Origin: Caproiciproducens sp. NJN-50
GTDB taxonomy: Bacteria; Bacillota; Clostridia; Oscillospirales; Acutalibacteraceae
Direction of reading: 5' to 3'
Length of the DNA: 64,000 nt
NCBI RefSeq assembly: GCF_004103755.1
Contig: NZ_CP035283.1
Coordinates: 1,302,001 to 1,366,000 of the forward strand
Numbering within the stretch: the first letter of the stretch is position 1; every line of letters starts with the position of its first letter. The notes beneath the pieces were generated by a model. The model was given only the letters and a program-made list of their open reading frames with translations, did no database searches and was not told the DNA's origin. Shown one piece after another: positions 48,173 through 58,476 of this stretch. A program made the translations under genes and the position numbers.

Positions 48173-49519
48173 GTGGAAAGACTGGAAGAATCTCATGCCG
48201 CGCACTTTCGGCAGCTGCTGCAGTACTGCGTTCAGTCACATAAAATAGATCCTGATTTATATACGGAATACGATGTAAAAAGGGGGCTTCGCGATTCAAA
48301 CGGGAATGGTGTTCTGACCGGCCTCACCAAAATTTCCGACGTAGTCGGGTACGATGTTGAAGACGGGAAAAAAGTCCCGGCCGCGGGCCGTTTGTACTAT
48401 CAGGGATATGATATTCGCAATCTGGTGGAAGGCTTTATCGGACATCGTTTTTCCTTTGAAACATCTGTTTATCTTCTGCTTTTCGGAATTCTTCCAACGA
48501 AGGATCAGCTGCGGCCATTTGTCGCTATGCTCGCTGAGATGCACAGCATTTCCGGAAGCTTTTTGCGGGATGTCATTCTGAAGGCTTCCAATTCCAACAT
48601 CATGAACGCCTTACAGAGATGTGTCCTGACTCTATATACCTATGATCGGGAGGCGGAGGACGTTTCGGTTTCCAACGTTTTGCGGCAGTCTTTGCAGCTG
48701 ATCGCAAAGCTGCCCGCGATTGCCGTTTATTCCTACTATGCATACAAGCACTTTCGGAAGGACAACACGCTGCTGATACGGAATCCCAAAAAAGATTTTT
48801 CCATTGCTGAAAATATTTTGTGGATGCTCCGGGAAGACGGATGCTTTACACCTTTGGAGGCGGAGGCTTTGGACATCGCGCTGGTCCTGCACGCCGAACA
48901 CGGGGGAGGGAACAATTCCACTTTCACCGATCATGTTGTCACTTCCTCCGGTACCGACACTTATTCCGCGATTGCGGCTTCCATCGGGTCGCTGAAAGGT
49001 CCGAAGCACGGCGGGGCAAATCTGAAAGTACAGGATATGTTTGAAGACATTATGGAAAATTGCGGCGATTGGGAAAATGAAGAAGAATTATCCGCTTATT
49101 TGACAAAAATACTGAATCAACAGGCATTTGACCGGAAAGGGCTGATTTACGGAATAGGGCACGCGGTTTATACGGAATCGGATCCGAGGGCCGTCATCCT
49201 GAAGGACCTGGCTGAAAAGCTGGCACGGGAAAAAGGGCTGCAGGAGGAATTCAAACTTTATGACCGGGTGGAAAGACTCTCGAAACCTCTGGTCGCGCAG
49301 CACCGTCGTTTGTTTAAACCGATCTGCGCGAACGTCGATTTTTACAGCGGATTGATTTACCGTATGCTGGGGATCCCCAAAGAGTTGTTCACTTCCATAT
49401 TTGCCATTTCAAGACTTGCCGGATGGAGCGCGCACCGGCTGGAGGAATTGGTGAATCAGGGAAAGATTATACGCCCTGCGTATCAATACGTAGGATCACA
49501 TAAAAACCTCGTTCGTTAA
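48173..49519 (+). CDS. Citrate synthase (citrate/2-methylcitrate synthase)
   Basis: Condenses oxaloacetate and acetyl-CoA. The 448-residue protein has the active-site blocks LHAEHGGGNNSTF, GSLKGPKHGGANLKV and GIGHAVYTESDPRA, supplying the two histidines and the aspartate. An N-terminal extension of about 45 residues precedes the core, as in many clostridial enzymes. GTG 48173 after AAAGGATG is chosen; the frame runs back to 48104 inside the GDH gene. It uses the oxaloacetate made by the upstream aminotransferase, giving a route to citrate and 2-oxoglutarate. Confidence 0.94.
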   Translation: MERLEESHAAHFRQLLQYCVQSHKIDPDLYTEYDVKRGLRDSNGNGVLTGLTKISDVVGYDVEDGKKVPAAGRLYYQGYDIRNLVEGFIGHRFSFETSVYLLLFGILPTKDQLRPFVAMLAEMHSISGSFLRDVILKASNSNIMNALQRCVLTLYTYDREAEDVSVSNVLRQSLQLIAKLPAIAVYSYYAYKHFRKDNTLLIRNPKKDFSIAENILWMLREDGCFTPLEAEALDIALVLHAEHGGGNNSTFTDHVVTSSGTDTYSAIAASIGSLKGPKHGGANLKVQDMFEDIMENCGDWENEEELSAYLTKILNQQAFDRKGLIYGIGHAVYTESDPRAVILKDLAEKLAREKGLQEEFKLYDRVERLSKPLVAQHRRLFKPICANVDFYSGLIYRMLGIPKELFTSIFAISRLAGWSAHRLEELVNQGKIIRPAYQYVGSHKNLVR

Positions 49520-49946
49520 AGCAAAAAACATGGTGCGAATAAGCAGGAGCAACGCAGGCTCCTGCTTATTCGCGAACATTTTTGCTTTTATTCAAAATAT
49601 TGATAGAACCCGTCTCAAAGGCAGCCTTTTCTTTTTGTTTTTACGGGGAAGCTTCATAAACGATTGTATTGATCAGCGCTTCTTCGCTCAATTATCATTT
49701 AATTGGAACGGATGCGGGAACGGTCCGTTTATCTGCCTGTCATAAATAATGTTTGCTGAACAGTCCTGGGAGCCTTGCTTGATTTTAAAAACTAAGCGAA
49801 GGAAAATGATTAAAGTTTGAATCAACCTGCGCTTATGAGGGGAGGTACTTTCAAACGAATCGAAGGCATTGCATGGGATTAAAAATGCTCGTTTAGCGAG
49901 TGGTATGTTCAGCAGGCGTTAAATATTAAGAAAAGGTGTGTGAAGA
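49520..49946. other. Intergenic stretch with a long hairpin, no gene seen
   Basis: About 427 bases. The first 65 hold a very long imperfect palindrome. The remainder is AT-rich with an SD for the symporter at the end. A 71-codon frame at 49530 has no SD, begins inside the hairpin and is not credible. Confidence 0.6.
49535..49590 (+). terminator. Long hairpin, probable terminator of the citrate synthase operon
   Basis: Perfect 16-bp inverted repeat GCGAATAAGCAGGAGC (49535-49550) / GCTCCTGCTTATTCGC (49558-49573) with loop AACGCAG. Flanking GCAAAAA (from 49521) and TTTTTGC (to about 49585) extend the pairing. The T-run is separated from the stem by a few bases. Confidence 0.75.
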
Positions 49947-51197
49947 ATGAAAAAGAAGCAACTGTCACTTCCTGCCTGGATTGGAATCGCAATGGGCGCG
50001 GGAATTATTTTGGGAGGAATTCTTTGGGCGGCCATGGGCGTTAAGGCCGCGGAAGCATTTACCACAAGCTACATAAAACCCTTCGGCACAATTTTTATCA
50101 ATCTGCTGAAATTTGTCGTTGTTCCAATTGTCCTGCTGTCCATCATCGATGGGATTGTCTCCATGAAGGACATCAAGAAAGTGGGGTCCATCGGCTGGAA
50201 AACCATGGCTTATTTTCTGGCCACCACGGCGATTGCCTGCGTGATCGGGCTGGTAATCGCAAGCTTTTTCGAAGGCTTTTTCCCGGTTCTGAAGATGTCT
50301 GAGACCCAGGCATTCCATGCCGGAGATAAGACTTCCATTATGGATACGATTGTTGACATCTTCCCCAGTAATCTGTGGTTGTCTTTGTCCAGCGCCTCCA
50401 TGCTGCAAGTCATTGTAATTGCCATTCTGTTCGGGGCGGGCATTCTGATGGTCGGTGAAAAGGGAAAGCTGGCAACGGATGTTGTTTCGTCCTTTTACGC
50501 GGTTATGATGAAAGTGATGATGTTCATCATCAGCATATCGCCCATCGGTGTTTTCTGCCTGATGACCTGGGTCGTTGCGAGCCAGGGCCCTCAGATTTTG
50601 GGGAGCCTTACCATCGTGCTTGCCGCAGCCTATCTCGGTTATATCCTGCACGCCGTCATTGTATACAGCATGTCGGTCAAGGCATTTGCCGGCATGAGTC
50701 CGATGAGATTCTTCCGAAGCATTATTCCGGCTGTTGTTTTCGCGTTCTCTTCATCCTCATCCATTGCGACACTGCCCATTTCAAAGCAATGCTGTGACAA
50801 GATGGACGTGGATCCGGAAATCTCATCGTTCGTCCTGCCTTTAGGCGCAACAATCAATATGGACGGCACTGCGATTTATCAATGCGTTGCCACCGTCTTT
50901 ATCGCTTGCTGCGTGGGGGTCCATCTCTCCATGAGCCAAATGGTTCTGATTGTGGTCACCGCAACCCTGGCGTCCATCGGGACGGCCGGCACCACCGGCG
51001 CCGGCGTTATCATGCTGACCATGGTTCTGCAAGCGATCGGGATTGATCCCACCTACATTGGCCTGATCTTCGGCATTGACCGTCTGTTTGACATGGGCCG
51101 CACCACTGTGAATATTGTAGGGGATATTTCCTGCTCTGTCTGCGTGCACCACTGGGAGTCCGGCAAACTTGCCAGTAAGAAAGCCGCCGTTCAATAA
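49947..51197 (+). CDS. Dicarboxylate/amino acid:cation symporter (DAACS/GltP-DctA family)
   Basis: A 416-residue membrane symporter for glutamate, aspartate or C4-dicarboxylates driven by Na+ or H+. It has about eight helices plus the two re-entrant loops. The serine-rich hairpin is FSSSSSIATLPISKQ, the cation-site motif is GATINMDGTAIYQC, and the C-terminal substrate segment contains GIDRLFDMGRTTVNIVGD. An Arg here (FDMGRTTVN) is typical of acidic amino acid or dicarboxylate carriers. The ATG at 49947 follows AAAAGGTG. Its location beside aspartate and glutamate enzymes suits uptake of those acids. Confidence 0.93.
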   Translation: MKKKQLSLPAWIGIAMGAGIILGGILWAAMGVKAAEAFTTSYIKPFGTIFINLLKFVVVPIVLLSIIDGIVSMKDIKKVGSIGWKTMAYFLATTAIACVIGLVIASFFEGFFPVLKMSETQAFHAGDKTSIMDTIVDIFPSNLWLSLSSASMLQVIVIAILFGAGILMVGEKGKLATDVVSSFYAVMMKVMMFIISISPIGVFCLMTWVVASQGPQILGSLTIVLAAAYLGYILHAVIVYSMSVKAFAGMSPMRFFRSIIPAVVFAFSSSSSIATLPISKQCCDKMDVDPEISSFVLPLGATINMDGTAIYQCVATVFIACCVGVHLSMSQMVLIVVTATLASIGTAGTTGAGVIMLTMVLQAIGIDPTYIGLIFGIDRLFDMGRTTVNIVGDISCSVCVHHWESGKLASKKAAVQ

Positions 51198-51259
51198 AAA
51201 TTCCGAATGGTGCGATGGAATGCCGGGAGCCTTGCTTTATCAATTCCGTAAAACAACAA

Positions 51260-51285
51260 CGGCGGGAAGACCCTCTTTCCCGCCG
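51260..51285. terminator. Hairpin between the convergent symporter and RidA genes
   Basis: CGGCGGGAA (51260-51268) and TTCCCGCCG (51277-51285) with an 8-base loop. On the minus strand it is followed by TTGTTTTAC, so it best serves as the end of the ten-gene operon. On the plus strand a T-rich tract begins some 15 bases later. Confidence 0.6.
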
Positions 51286-51394
51286 CTATCCTATATTTAT
51301 ATCTTTTTTATCTCATGGGTTTGATCAGTAGCCGGATTAACTCTTTATTGACGCCATGAGTTCTGTTCGCTGCATGGCTCAGGGATACCCTATG

Positions 51395-51772
51395 TCAAAT
51401 GACAGCGATCGCCTCTACTTCACATAGAGCGCCGAGCGGGATCTCCTTCACCGCAACGCAGGAACGCGCCGGCTTTTCGGTAAAATATTTCCCGTAGACC
51501 CTGTTAAAAGCCGCAAAATTTTTCATATCGGAGAGAAAGCAAGTCGTTTTAACAACATTTCCGTAATCCATCCCTTGGCTGGCAAGGATTGCACCGATGT
51601 TTTTCATGACCTGTTCTGCCTGTTGTTCAACGCTGTCCGCGTCGATTTTCCCGGATGCCGGATTCACCGGCGTCTGCCCGGAAATGTACAGGGATTTTTC
51701 CGTTTTAATTGCCTGAGAGTAAGGGCCGATTGCGCCCGGAGCCTGACTTGTACTGACCTTCGCAAACATCAT
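51395..51772 (-). CDS. ridA: RidA family enamine/imine deaminase
   Basis: A 125-residue YjgF/YER057c/UK114 protein that hydrolyses reactive 2-aminoacrylate and related imines released by PLP enzymes. Conserved blocks are APGAIGPYSQAI, GQTPVNPASG, the catalytic-site arginine in PARSCVAVKEIPLGALCEVEAIA, and the Cys of the ligand cleft. ATG 51772 is followed at once by a second ATG at 51769. It is the last gene of the operon and follows the PatB-like lyase by 22 bases, which is a sensible pairing because beta-elimination generates 2-aminoacrylate. Confidence 0.94.
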   Translation of the reverse strand: MMFAKVSTSQAPGAIGPYSQAIKTEKSLYISGQTPVNPASGKIDADSVEQQAEQVMKNIGAILASQGMDYGNVVKTTCFLSDMKNFAAFNRVYGKYFTEKPARSCVAVKEIPLGALCEVEAIAVI

Positions 51773-51794
51773 TTATTCCACCAATCCTATCATT

Positions 51795-52991
51795 TTATTT
51801 TTGACTTGTAATATATGTTTCCAGTCCTCGAATGAGACGTTCTGAAACTTTTTTAATATTTTCCCTTGGGGTGGCCAGATTGATCCGGATGTGAGTGTCC
51901 TCCGTGCCCTCCTGATAAAACCAGTCTCCAAAATCGGGGGCAAGGTGACATTTGTCCATAACGAAATCCTTCAGTTCGGAATGGGGGACATAGCCGCCCA
52001 GATCGATCCAGCTCAGGTAAGTCCCCTCCAGAGGAGAGAACACAACTCTTGGGAATTTCTCCGTCACGGTCTCGCGCAGAAAATCGTAATTCCCTTCAAT
52101 TTCTTCCAGAACCGCGGCCAGCCAGGCTCCTCCTCCTGCGTAAGCGGCCTCGGCCGCCGCATAACCGCAGCTGTTGCCATTTTTAATTCTCAGATAGAGC
52201 AGATAGTCGTCAAACCTTTCGCGTATTTCCCCGCTTGGAATGATAACGTAGGAATTCTGCAGGCCAGCCAGATTGAACGTCTTGCTCGGCGCGGTCAGTG
52301 TGACAAGCATATCGTCGTAACTTCCGACCGTTGCCGCTGGAATATGGATCGAACCATGAAACAGCAGGTCGTGATGGATTTCATCGGAAATGACGAAGAC
52401 ATGGTGCTTTCTGCAGATATCCAGGATCCTTTTCAGTTCTTCCGGCTTCCATACCCTGCATACCGGGTTATGAGGGCTGCAGAGTAAAAATATTCTTGCT
52501 CCGTTCTTGACGATATCTTTTTCAAACCGGTCGAAATCCGGCGTGTAATATCCGTTCTGATTGACGAGAGGCGTCGTTACCAATTTGCGCCCGGTATCGG
52601 TAGCCGCGTGCATAAAGGGATAATAGACCGGCGAAAACATGATGACCGCGTCACCGGGATTCGACATGATTTCCACGAACCAGTGAAGCCCGCAGACAAC
52701 GCCGGGGGAGAAGCGGATCCACTCCTTTTTGATATCGTAATGATGACGATTTTTTTCCCATTGAATGAAGTTCGTGTAATAGGCTTCCGGAACCTTAAAA
52801 TAGCCGAATGACCCCTGATCGACCAGACGATGCAGCGCGTCTTGGACGCAGGCCGGCGCTTTGAAATCCATGTCGGCGACCCAGAGCGGCAGCAGGTCGT
52901 CCCTGCCGAATTTTGAAATCATATCGTCCCATTTGCGGCTATGAGTGCCGCGACGGTCGGGGAAGCATCTGTCTTGGTATTCTTTACGCAT
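51795..52991 (-). CDS. PatB/MalY-type PLP enzyme (C-S beta-lyase / aminotransferase)
   Basis: A 398-residue fold-type I PLP enzyme of the MalY/PatB group, which cleave cystathionine or other cysteine S-conjugates to pyruvate, ammonia and a thiol. It shows LPLWVADMDFKAP, FSPGVVCGLHWFVEI, CSPHNPVCRVWKPEEL, SDEIHHDL and the Schiff-base Lys in APSKTFNLAGLQNSY. The long upstream frame to 53093 overlaps the malic enzyme gene; GAAGGA before ATG 52991 fixes the start. True substrate unknown; the operon context suggests a conjugated amino acid. Confidence 0.9.
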   Translation of the reverse strand: MRKEYQDRCFPDRRGTHSRKWDDMISKFGRDDLLPLWVADMDFKAPACVQDALHRLVDQGSFGYFKVPEAYYTNFIQWEKNRHHYDIKKEWIRFSPGVVCGLHWFVEIMSNPGDAVIMFSPVYYPFMHAATDTGRKLVTTPLVNQNGYYTPDFDRFEKDIVKNGARIFLLCSPHNPVCRVWKPEELKRILDICRKHHVFVISDEIHHDLLFHGSIHIPAATVGSYDDMLVTLTAPSKTFNLAGLQNSYVIIPSGEIRERFDDYLLYLRIKNGNSCGYAAAEAAYAGGGAWLAAVLEEIEGNYDFLRETVTEKFPRVVFSPLEGTYLSWIDLGGYVPHSELKDFVMDKCHLAPDFGDWFYQEGTEDTHIRINLATPRENIKKVSERLIRGLETYITSQK

Positions 52992-53028
52992 TCCAATTCC
53001 TTCTTTTTTTGATTCATCCGTCTGTTTT

Positions 53029-54186
53029 TCACCGCCGGGCTGACCACTCCCGCACGACGGCATCCGCAACGGCATCCGCGACGGTTTTGTCAAAGGCGGA
53101 AGGGATAATGTATTCAGGGCTGAGCTTGTCCTCGGGGATCAGGCCCGCAATCGCCTTCGCGGCGCAGTGTTTCATGGACTCCGTGATTTCCGCCGCGCGG
53201 GCTTCCAGCGCGCCCTTGAAGATGCCGGGAAAGACGAGGACGTTGTTGATCTGATTCGGGAAGTCGGAGCGGCCGGTGCCGATGACAAGGGCACCGCCCT
53301 TTTTGGCTTCGTCCGGCATGATCTCCGGCGTGGGGTTCGCCAGGGCGAAGACGATCGGTTTGTTCATGGTTGAAACCATCTCCGCCGTGACCAGATCGGG
53401 GCGGGAGACCCCGATGAAGACGTCCGCGCCGCGCAGGGCGTCTGCAAGGCTACCGGTGCATTTTTTGCGGTTCGTTACGGCGGCCATCTCTTGCTTGGTC
53501 GGATTTAGGTCTGCGCGGCCCTCGTAGATTGCGCCTTTGTGGTCGCACAGAATGACGTTGCCGAATCCCATGTCCAGCAGAAGGCTGCCGATCGCGATGC
53601 CGGCGGCGCCGGCGCCGTTGATGACGATCTTTGCTTCGCCCATTTTCTTGCCGGTCACCTTGAAGGCGTTGATCAGGGCGGCGGCGACGACAATGGCGGT
53701 GCCGTGCTGGTCGTCGTGGAAGACCGGAATATCACAGAGCTGTTTCAGCCTTTTTTCCACCTCAAAGCACCGGGGAGCGGCGATATCCTCCAGATTGATC
53801 CCGCCGAAGCTCTTGGAGATCAGGTGAATGGTATCGACCAGCTTGTCCGTGTCCTGCGTGTCGACGCAGATCGGGAAGGCGTCCACGTCCCCGAACTCCT
53901 TGAACAGGGCGCATTTTCCCTCCATGACCGGCATCGCCGCGGCTGGGCCGATGTTTCCCAGCCCGAGCACCGCCGAGCCGTCCGTAACGACGGCGATCAG
54001 GTTCCCCCTGCGCGTCAGATCCCACGATCTGCCGTAGTTCTTCGCAATTTCCCGGCACGGCTCCGCCACTCCCGGCGTATAGGCGAGGGAGAGGTCCTCC
54101 CGCGTCCGGATCGGGCAGCGGGACATCACCTCGATCTTTCCATTCCATTTTTCGTGCGCTTTTAAGGATTCGTCGTATATGTTCAT
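53029..54186 (-). CDS. Malic enzyme (oxaloacetate-decarboxylating malate dehydrogenase)
   Basis: Oxidatively decarboxylates malate to pyruvate + CO2 with NAD(P)+. The 385-residue, short bacterial form has the Tyr region LAYTPGVAEPCREI, the metal ligand region VFHDDQHGTAIVVAAALINA, and the nucleotide fold VINGAGAAGIAIGSLLLDMG. The end of strand 2 reads ILCDHKGAIY, with Asp favouring NAD+. TGRSDFPNQINN is also typical. It sits directly after fumC, providing fumarate to malate to pyruvate in one operon. Confidence 0.96.
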   Translation of the reverse strand: MNIYDESLKAHEKWNGKIEVMSRCPIRTREDLSLAYTPGVAEPCREIAKNYGRSWDLTRRGNLIAVVTDGSAVLGLGNIGPAAAMPVMEGKCALFKEFGDVDAFPICVDTQDTDKLVDTIHLISKSFGGINLEDIAAPRCFEVEKRLKQLCDIPVFHDDQHGTAIVVAAALINAFKVTGKKMGEAKIVINGAGAAGIAIGSLLLDMGFGNVILCDHKGAIYEGRADLNPTKQEMAAVTNRKKCTGSLADALRGADVFIGVSRPDLVTAEMVSTMNKPIVFALANPTPEIMPDEAKKGGALVIGTGRSDFPNQINNVLVFPGIFKGALEARAAEITESMKHCAAKAIAGLIPEDKLSPEYIIPSAFDKTVADAVADAVVREWSARR

Positions 54187-54200
54187 TGTTTTAATTCCTT

Positions 54201-55565
<1,365 letters not shown>

Positions 55566-55613
55566 GTTACATGAACCTCACTTTTTATTTCTTTTCACAA
55601 AATCTGTCCCGTA

Positions 55614-56204
55614 CTAAGCGGGATAAAGGACGTCGATTCGGTTGAGCGCAGATGTTCTGAGGTCTTTGTAGATGCTGTTGCCTTTTGTGTCCATCCCGAC
55701 GACCAGCGGACCGAATCGGCTCGACTGCAGGTCCCACATGGCTTCCGGCATTCCAAGCTCAAACCACGTTACATCGTTGATCCGTTCAATCCCCTGCGCC
55801 AGCTTTGCGGCGCATCCCGGTGCCGCCTGCAGATAGACATACCCGTATTTCCGGCAGGCTTCCAGCGTGTCTTCGCCCATTCCGCCTTTTCCGATGACGG
55901 CCCTGACACCGATGGAACCGACCATCTCGGCATACGGTTCCATCCGGATGCTGGTGGTGGGCCCGATCACATTCAGTTTCCAGGTTCCATCTTTATTCTT
56001 TAAAACCACAGGACCTGCGTGAAAAAGCGCCGCACCCTCAAACGGTTTCGGGAGAGGCTTATTTTCTTTCAGCAGCCGTTTCATTCTCAGATGAGCCATG
56101 TCCCGCGCCGTGAAGATGTGCCCGGAGAGATAGACGACATCGCCTGTTTCCAATTTTCTCATATCAGCTTCGGACAACGGAGTCGTAAACGTATAGCTTT
56201 TCAT
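55614..56204 (-). CDS. Fumarate hydratase class I, beta subunit
   Basis: C-terminal-type subunit of the 4Fe-4S fumarase/tartrate dehydratase family, 196 residues. It has TGDVVYLSGHIFTARDMAH, the substrate-site motif GPTTSIRMEPYAEM, GKGGMGEDTLEACRKYG and FELGMPEAMWDL. The frame runs back to 56351 inside the alpha gene; AGGAGGG before ATG 56204 sets the start. It is partnered with the alpha subunit 16 bases upstream. L-tartrate dehydratase is an alternative, since the families overlap. Confidence 0.9.
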   Translation of the reverse strand: MKSYTFTTPLSEADMRKLETGDVVYLSGHIFTARDMAHLRMKRLLKENKPLPKPFEGAALFHAGPVVLKNKDGTWKLNVIGPTTSIRMEPYAEMVGSIGVRAVIGKGGMGEDTLEACRKYGYVYLQAAPGCAAKLAQGIERINDVTWFELGMPEAMWDLQSSRFGPLVVGMDTKGNSIYKDLRTSALNRIDVLYPA

Positions 56205-56220
56205 TGATGCGGACCCTCCT

Positions 56221-57111
56221 TTACAAAATTTTTTCTGTTCTGCCGTCGTCGTAAATCCGAATTCCCGCCCGGCGCGCAACCCAGCAGTGGAAATTAATTG
56301 CGACCGGCGCGATCGCGGTGTGAGTATGCGCCCGTTCGATTTTGACCGCAAGGCAGCTGGTATCTCCGCCGATTCCCGCCGCGCCCAGTTTCAAGCTGTT
56401 GATCGCATCTTTCAGTTCCGCCTCCAGAGCGGCCAGTTCCGGATCGGGATTGACGTCATCCCAGCGGCGCACGCTGATCGCTTTGCGGCTCAGCTTGGCC
56501 GCGACGTCCATCTGGCCCCCGATTCCGATCCCGATCCCGTAAGGCGGGCAAGGCTTCCCCCCCGCGTTCAGGGCGGTTTCCAGAATAAAGCGCTTCAGTC
56601 CCGCAAGGTTTTCTCCGAGTTTGGCCGGCGTCATGATCTGCATCGCGTTGCCGAGCTCCGCGCCGCAGCCCTTAAAGCTCACGATAACGTCTATGTATTT
56701 TTGTTCCGGCACGTATTCATACTCAATATTCGGAACTCCTTTCCCCGTGTTGTCGCCGGAGTTCTTCCGGGTCAAAGGATCCACCATGCTGGGGCGAAGG
56801 TACCCTTTTGCCGTTGCATCCGCAATTGCTTCGGCAACTGCGCTTTTAATTGCCGGAGAGATATTTTCCTCTCCAAATGAAACATAAACCGTTGGGTAAC
56901 CCGGCGACTGACACACGGCTTTGTCCATTTCTTTCGCAATTTTCAAGTTTTCCAGCATAGAACCCAACATACTTTTTGCCGTTTCGCTGTGCTCTTTTTC
57001 CAGCGCCGATTCCAACAGACCTTTTACATCTTCCGAGATTTCAGTGACGGCCCGAATAACCGTATGATAAATCTGTTGCCGGATCAAATTTTTATGTTCA
57101 TCGATGGACAT
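56221..57111 (-). CDS. Fumarate hydratase class I, alpha subunit
   Basis: A 296-residue Fe-S hydro-lyase subunit. Three cysteines in family positions bind the 4Fe-4S cluster: CQSPGYPTVYVSFG, KGCGAELGNAMQ and GIGGDTSCLAVKIERAH. GIGIGGQMDVAAKLSRKA is the usual following block. ATG 57111 begins 11 bases after the MmgE/PrpD gene. An oxygen-sensitive enzyme is expected in an anaerobe. Tartrate or mesaconate hydration cannot be excluded from sequence. Confidence 0.92.
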   Translation of the reverse strand: MSIDEHKNLIRQQIYHTVIRAVTEISEDVKGLLESALEKEHSETAKSMLGSMLENLKIAKEMDKAVCQSPGYPTVYVSFGEENISPAIKSAVAEAIADATAKGYLRPSMVDPLTRKNSGDNTGKGVPNIEYEYVPEQKYIDVIVSFKGCGAELGNAMQIMTPAKLGENLAGLKRFILETALNAGGKPCPPYGIGIGIGGQMDVAAKLSRKAISVRRWDDVNPDPELAALEAELKDAINSLKLGAAGIGGDTSCLAVKIERAHTHTAIAPVAINFHCWVARRAGIRIYDDGRTEKIL

Positions 57112-57122
57112 GAGCAGTCCCC

Positions 57123-58475
57123 CTATTCAAATAATTCGTTGATATCATTGAGACGGTCGAGATTCCGGATTTTCTCAAGTGATTTCACCGACTGTTCGTG
57201 CGACAAAATTCCATCTGTCAGGGAAGAAAACTTGCTTTCCGCCATATGCCAGTCGAACGGATTATTGAAATCTCCAATCGGATAGATAATCTCTTCGGCA
57301 CATGTTGTCCCATCCTTCAGAGTGATTTCCAGCCTGTGTCCCCATTGGTTTCCGTCGTGTTCATATTTCGATTCCATCGTCGGATCCTCAACGACTTCAA
57401 TGCTGTCCATGAGCTTCCTGATTTCCGGTTGATTGATTTTTTCTTCGCTGAAAACGGACTGACTGACGGTGTGGTATAAAATGGCGGCGGCAATGCAGTA
57501 CTGAATGCTGAACTTGCAGGCATAGGCCGAGGCGGGGTGGGGGCGGTCGGCAGTCAATTTGGCGACGGAGTATGTTTTGTCCGTTATGTGTAAGATATTC
57601 TGCGGCGAAAGCTGATATAGCTTAGACAGCTTTTGAATACCGTAAATGGCCGAATGGATATGCCGGCAGCAGGCATATGGTTTTAACGAATTCGACAGGA
57701 TCTTGTAATGCCCATCGCCCAGTCCGCGGACCAAAGTGTCCATGTCGTGCCGTGGGGCAATCGCGCGGATCAGCCCTCTTTCTCCTTCCAGTATTCTGGA
57801 AGCTCCCGTGATTCCGAGTTTTGCCAGCTCCGCCGAACGTATGCCGCAAAGCGCGGCGTTTGCCGTGTGAAGCGCCTTGCTCATTGCGCCGTCCTCAAGA
57901 AATTCCCACAATCCGGCGGATTGCGTTCCGGCGCTGCCAAACGAATTCAGAAATTCTGTGTGAGTCAGTCCCAGTAATTTCGCTGCGGCGGTACAGGATG
58001 AAAACGTGCCGACAACTGCGGTTGTATGCCAAAAGCGATAGGATGAGGGGTTGATTGCTTCTCCAATCCGAGCCCCGACCTCGTAACCGGCGGCAATGGC
58101 GGCAAGCACATCCTTTCCGGAGCTCTTTTCACGCTGGCCTATGGCAATGGCGGTCGGGATGGTCACCACGCCCAAATGAGTAATGGAGGAAGTGTGTACG
58201 TCATCCAGATCCAACAAATGTCCATGCGCCGCATTCAGGGCCGCCGCATCGTCACAGGAGAGCTTTTTCAAGTGTTTGTCCCAGACAGTCGCTTCTTTTC
58301 CGGAAGAGTTCCGTGTGAAATATTCCGTCCATTTCTTCCCTTGCTGTGTAACGCTGCCCGCAACTGCTACTCCCAAAATGTCCAGCAGGCACATTTTCGC
58401 CGCATCGACCGCTTCGTCAGGCAGGTCCTGATATGATAGGTCACAAGCGAAATCAGCTAATGCTTTTGTTGACAT
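57123..58475 (-). CDS. MmgE/PrpD family protein
   Basis: A 450-residue protein of the family containing 2-methylcitrate dehydratase, cis-aconitate decarboxylase and iminodisuccinate epimerase. It has the all-helical N-terminal domain with DAAALNAAHGHLLDLDDVHTSSITHLG, then GYEVGARIGEAINPS, WHTTAVVGTFSSCTAAAKLLGL and GSAGTQSAGLWEFLEDGAMSKALH, and a small C-terminal lid domain. No prpB or prpC-type cluster is adjacent (the citrate synthase is in another unit), so a methylcitrate role is not indicated. Context points to isomerising or dehydrating a C4-derived substrate. Confidence 0.88.
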   Translation of the reverse strand: MSTKALADFACDLSYQDLPDEAVDAAKMCLLDILGVAVAGSVTQQGKKWTEYFTRNSSGKEATVWDKHLKKLSCDDAAALNAAHGHLLDLDDVHTSSITHLGVVTIPTAIAIGQREKSSGKDVLAAIAAGYEVGARIGEAINPSSYRFWHTTAVVGTFSSCTAAAKLLGLTHTEFLNSFGSAGTQSAGLWEFLEDGAMSKALHTANAALCGIRSAELAKLGITGASRILEGERGLIRAIAPRHDMDTLVRGLGDGHYKILSNSLKPYACCRHIHSAIYGIQKLSKLYQLSPQNILHITDKTYSVAKLTADRPHPASAYACKFSIQYCIAAAILYHTVSQSVFSEEKINQPEIRKLMDSIEVVEDPTMESKYEHDGNQWGHRLEITLKDGTTCAEEIIYPIGDFNNPFDWHMAESKFSSLTDGILSHEQSVKSLEKIRNLDRLNDINELFE

Positions 58476-58476
58476 A

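Noticed and set aside
49530..49745. 71-codon plus-strand ORF after citrate synthase
   Set aside because: Starts inside the terminator hairpin, has no SD, and the sequence is low-complexity Phe/Asn/Gly-rich.
57123..58475. Methylcitrate cycle (PrpD) interpretation
   Set aside because: No prpB or prpC neighbour, and the citrate synthase at 48-49.5 kb is in a different operon with GDH and aspartate aminotransferase.
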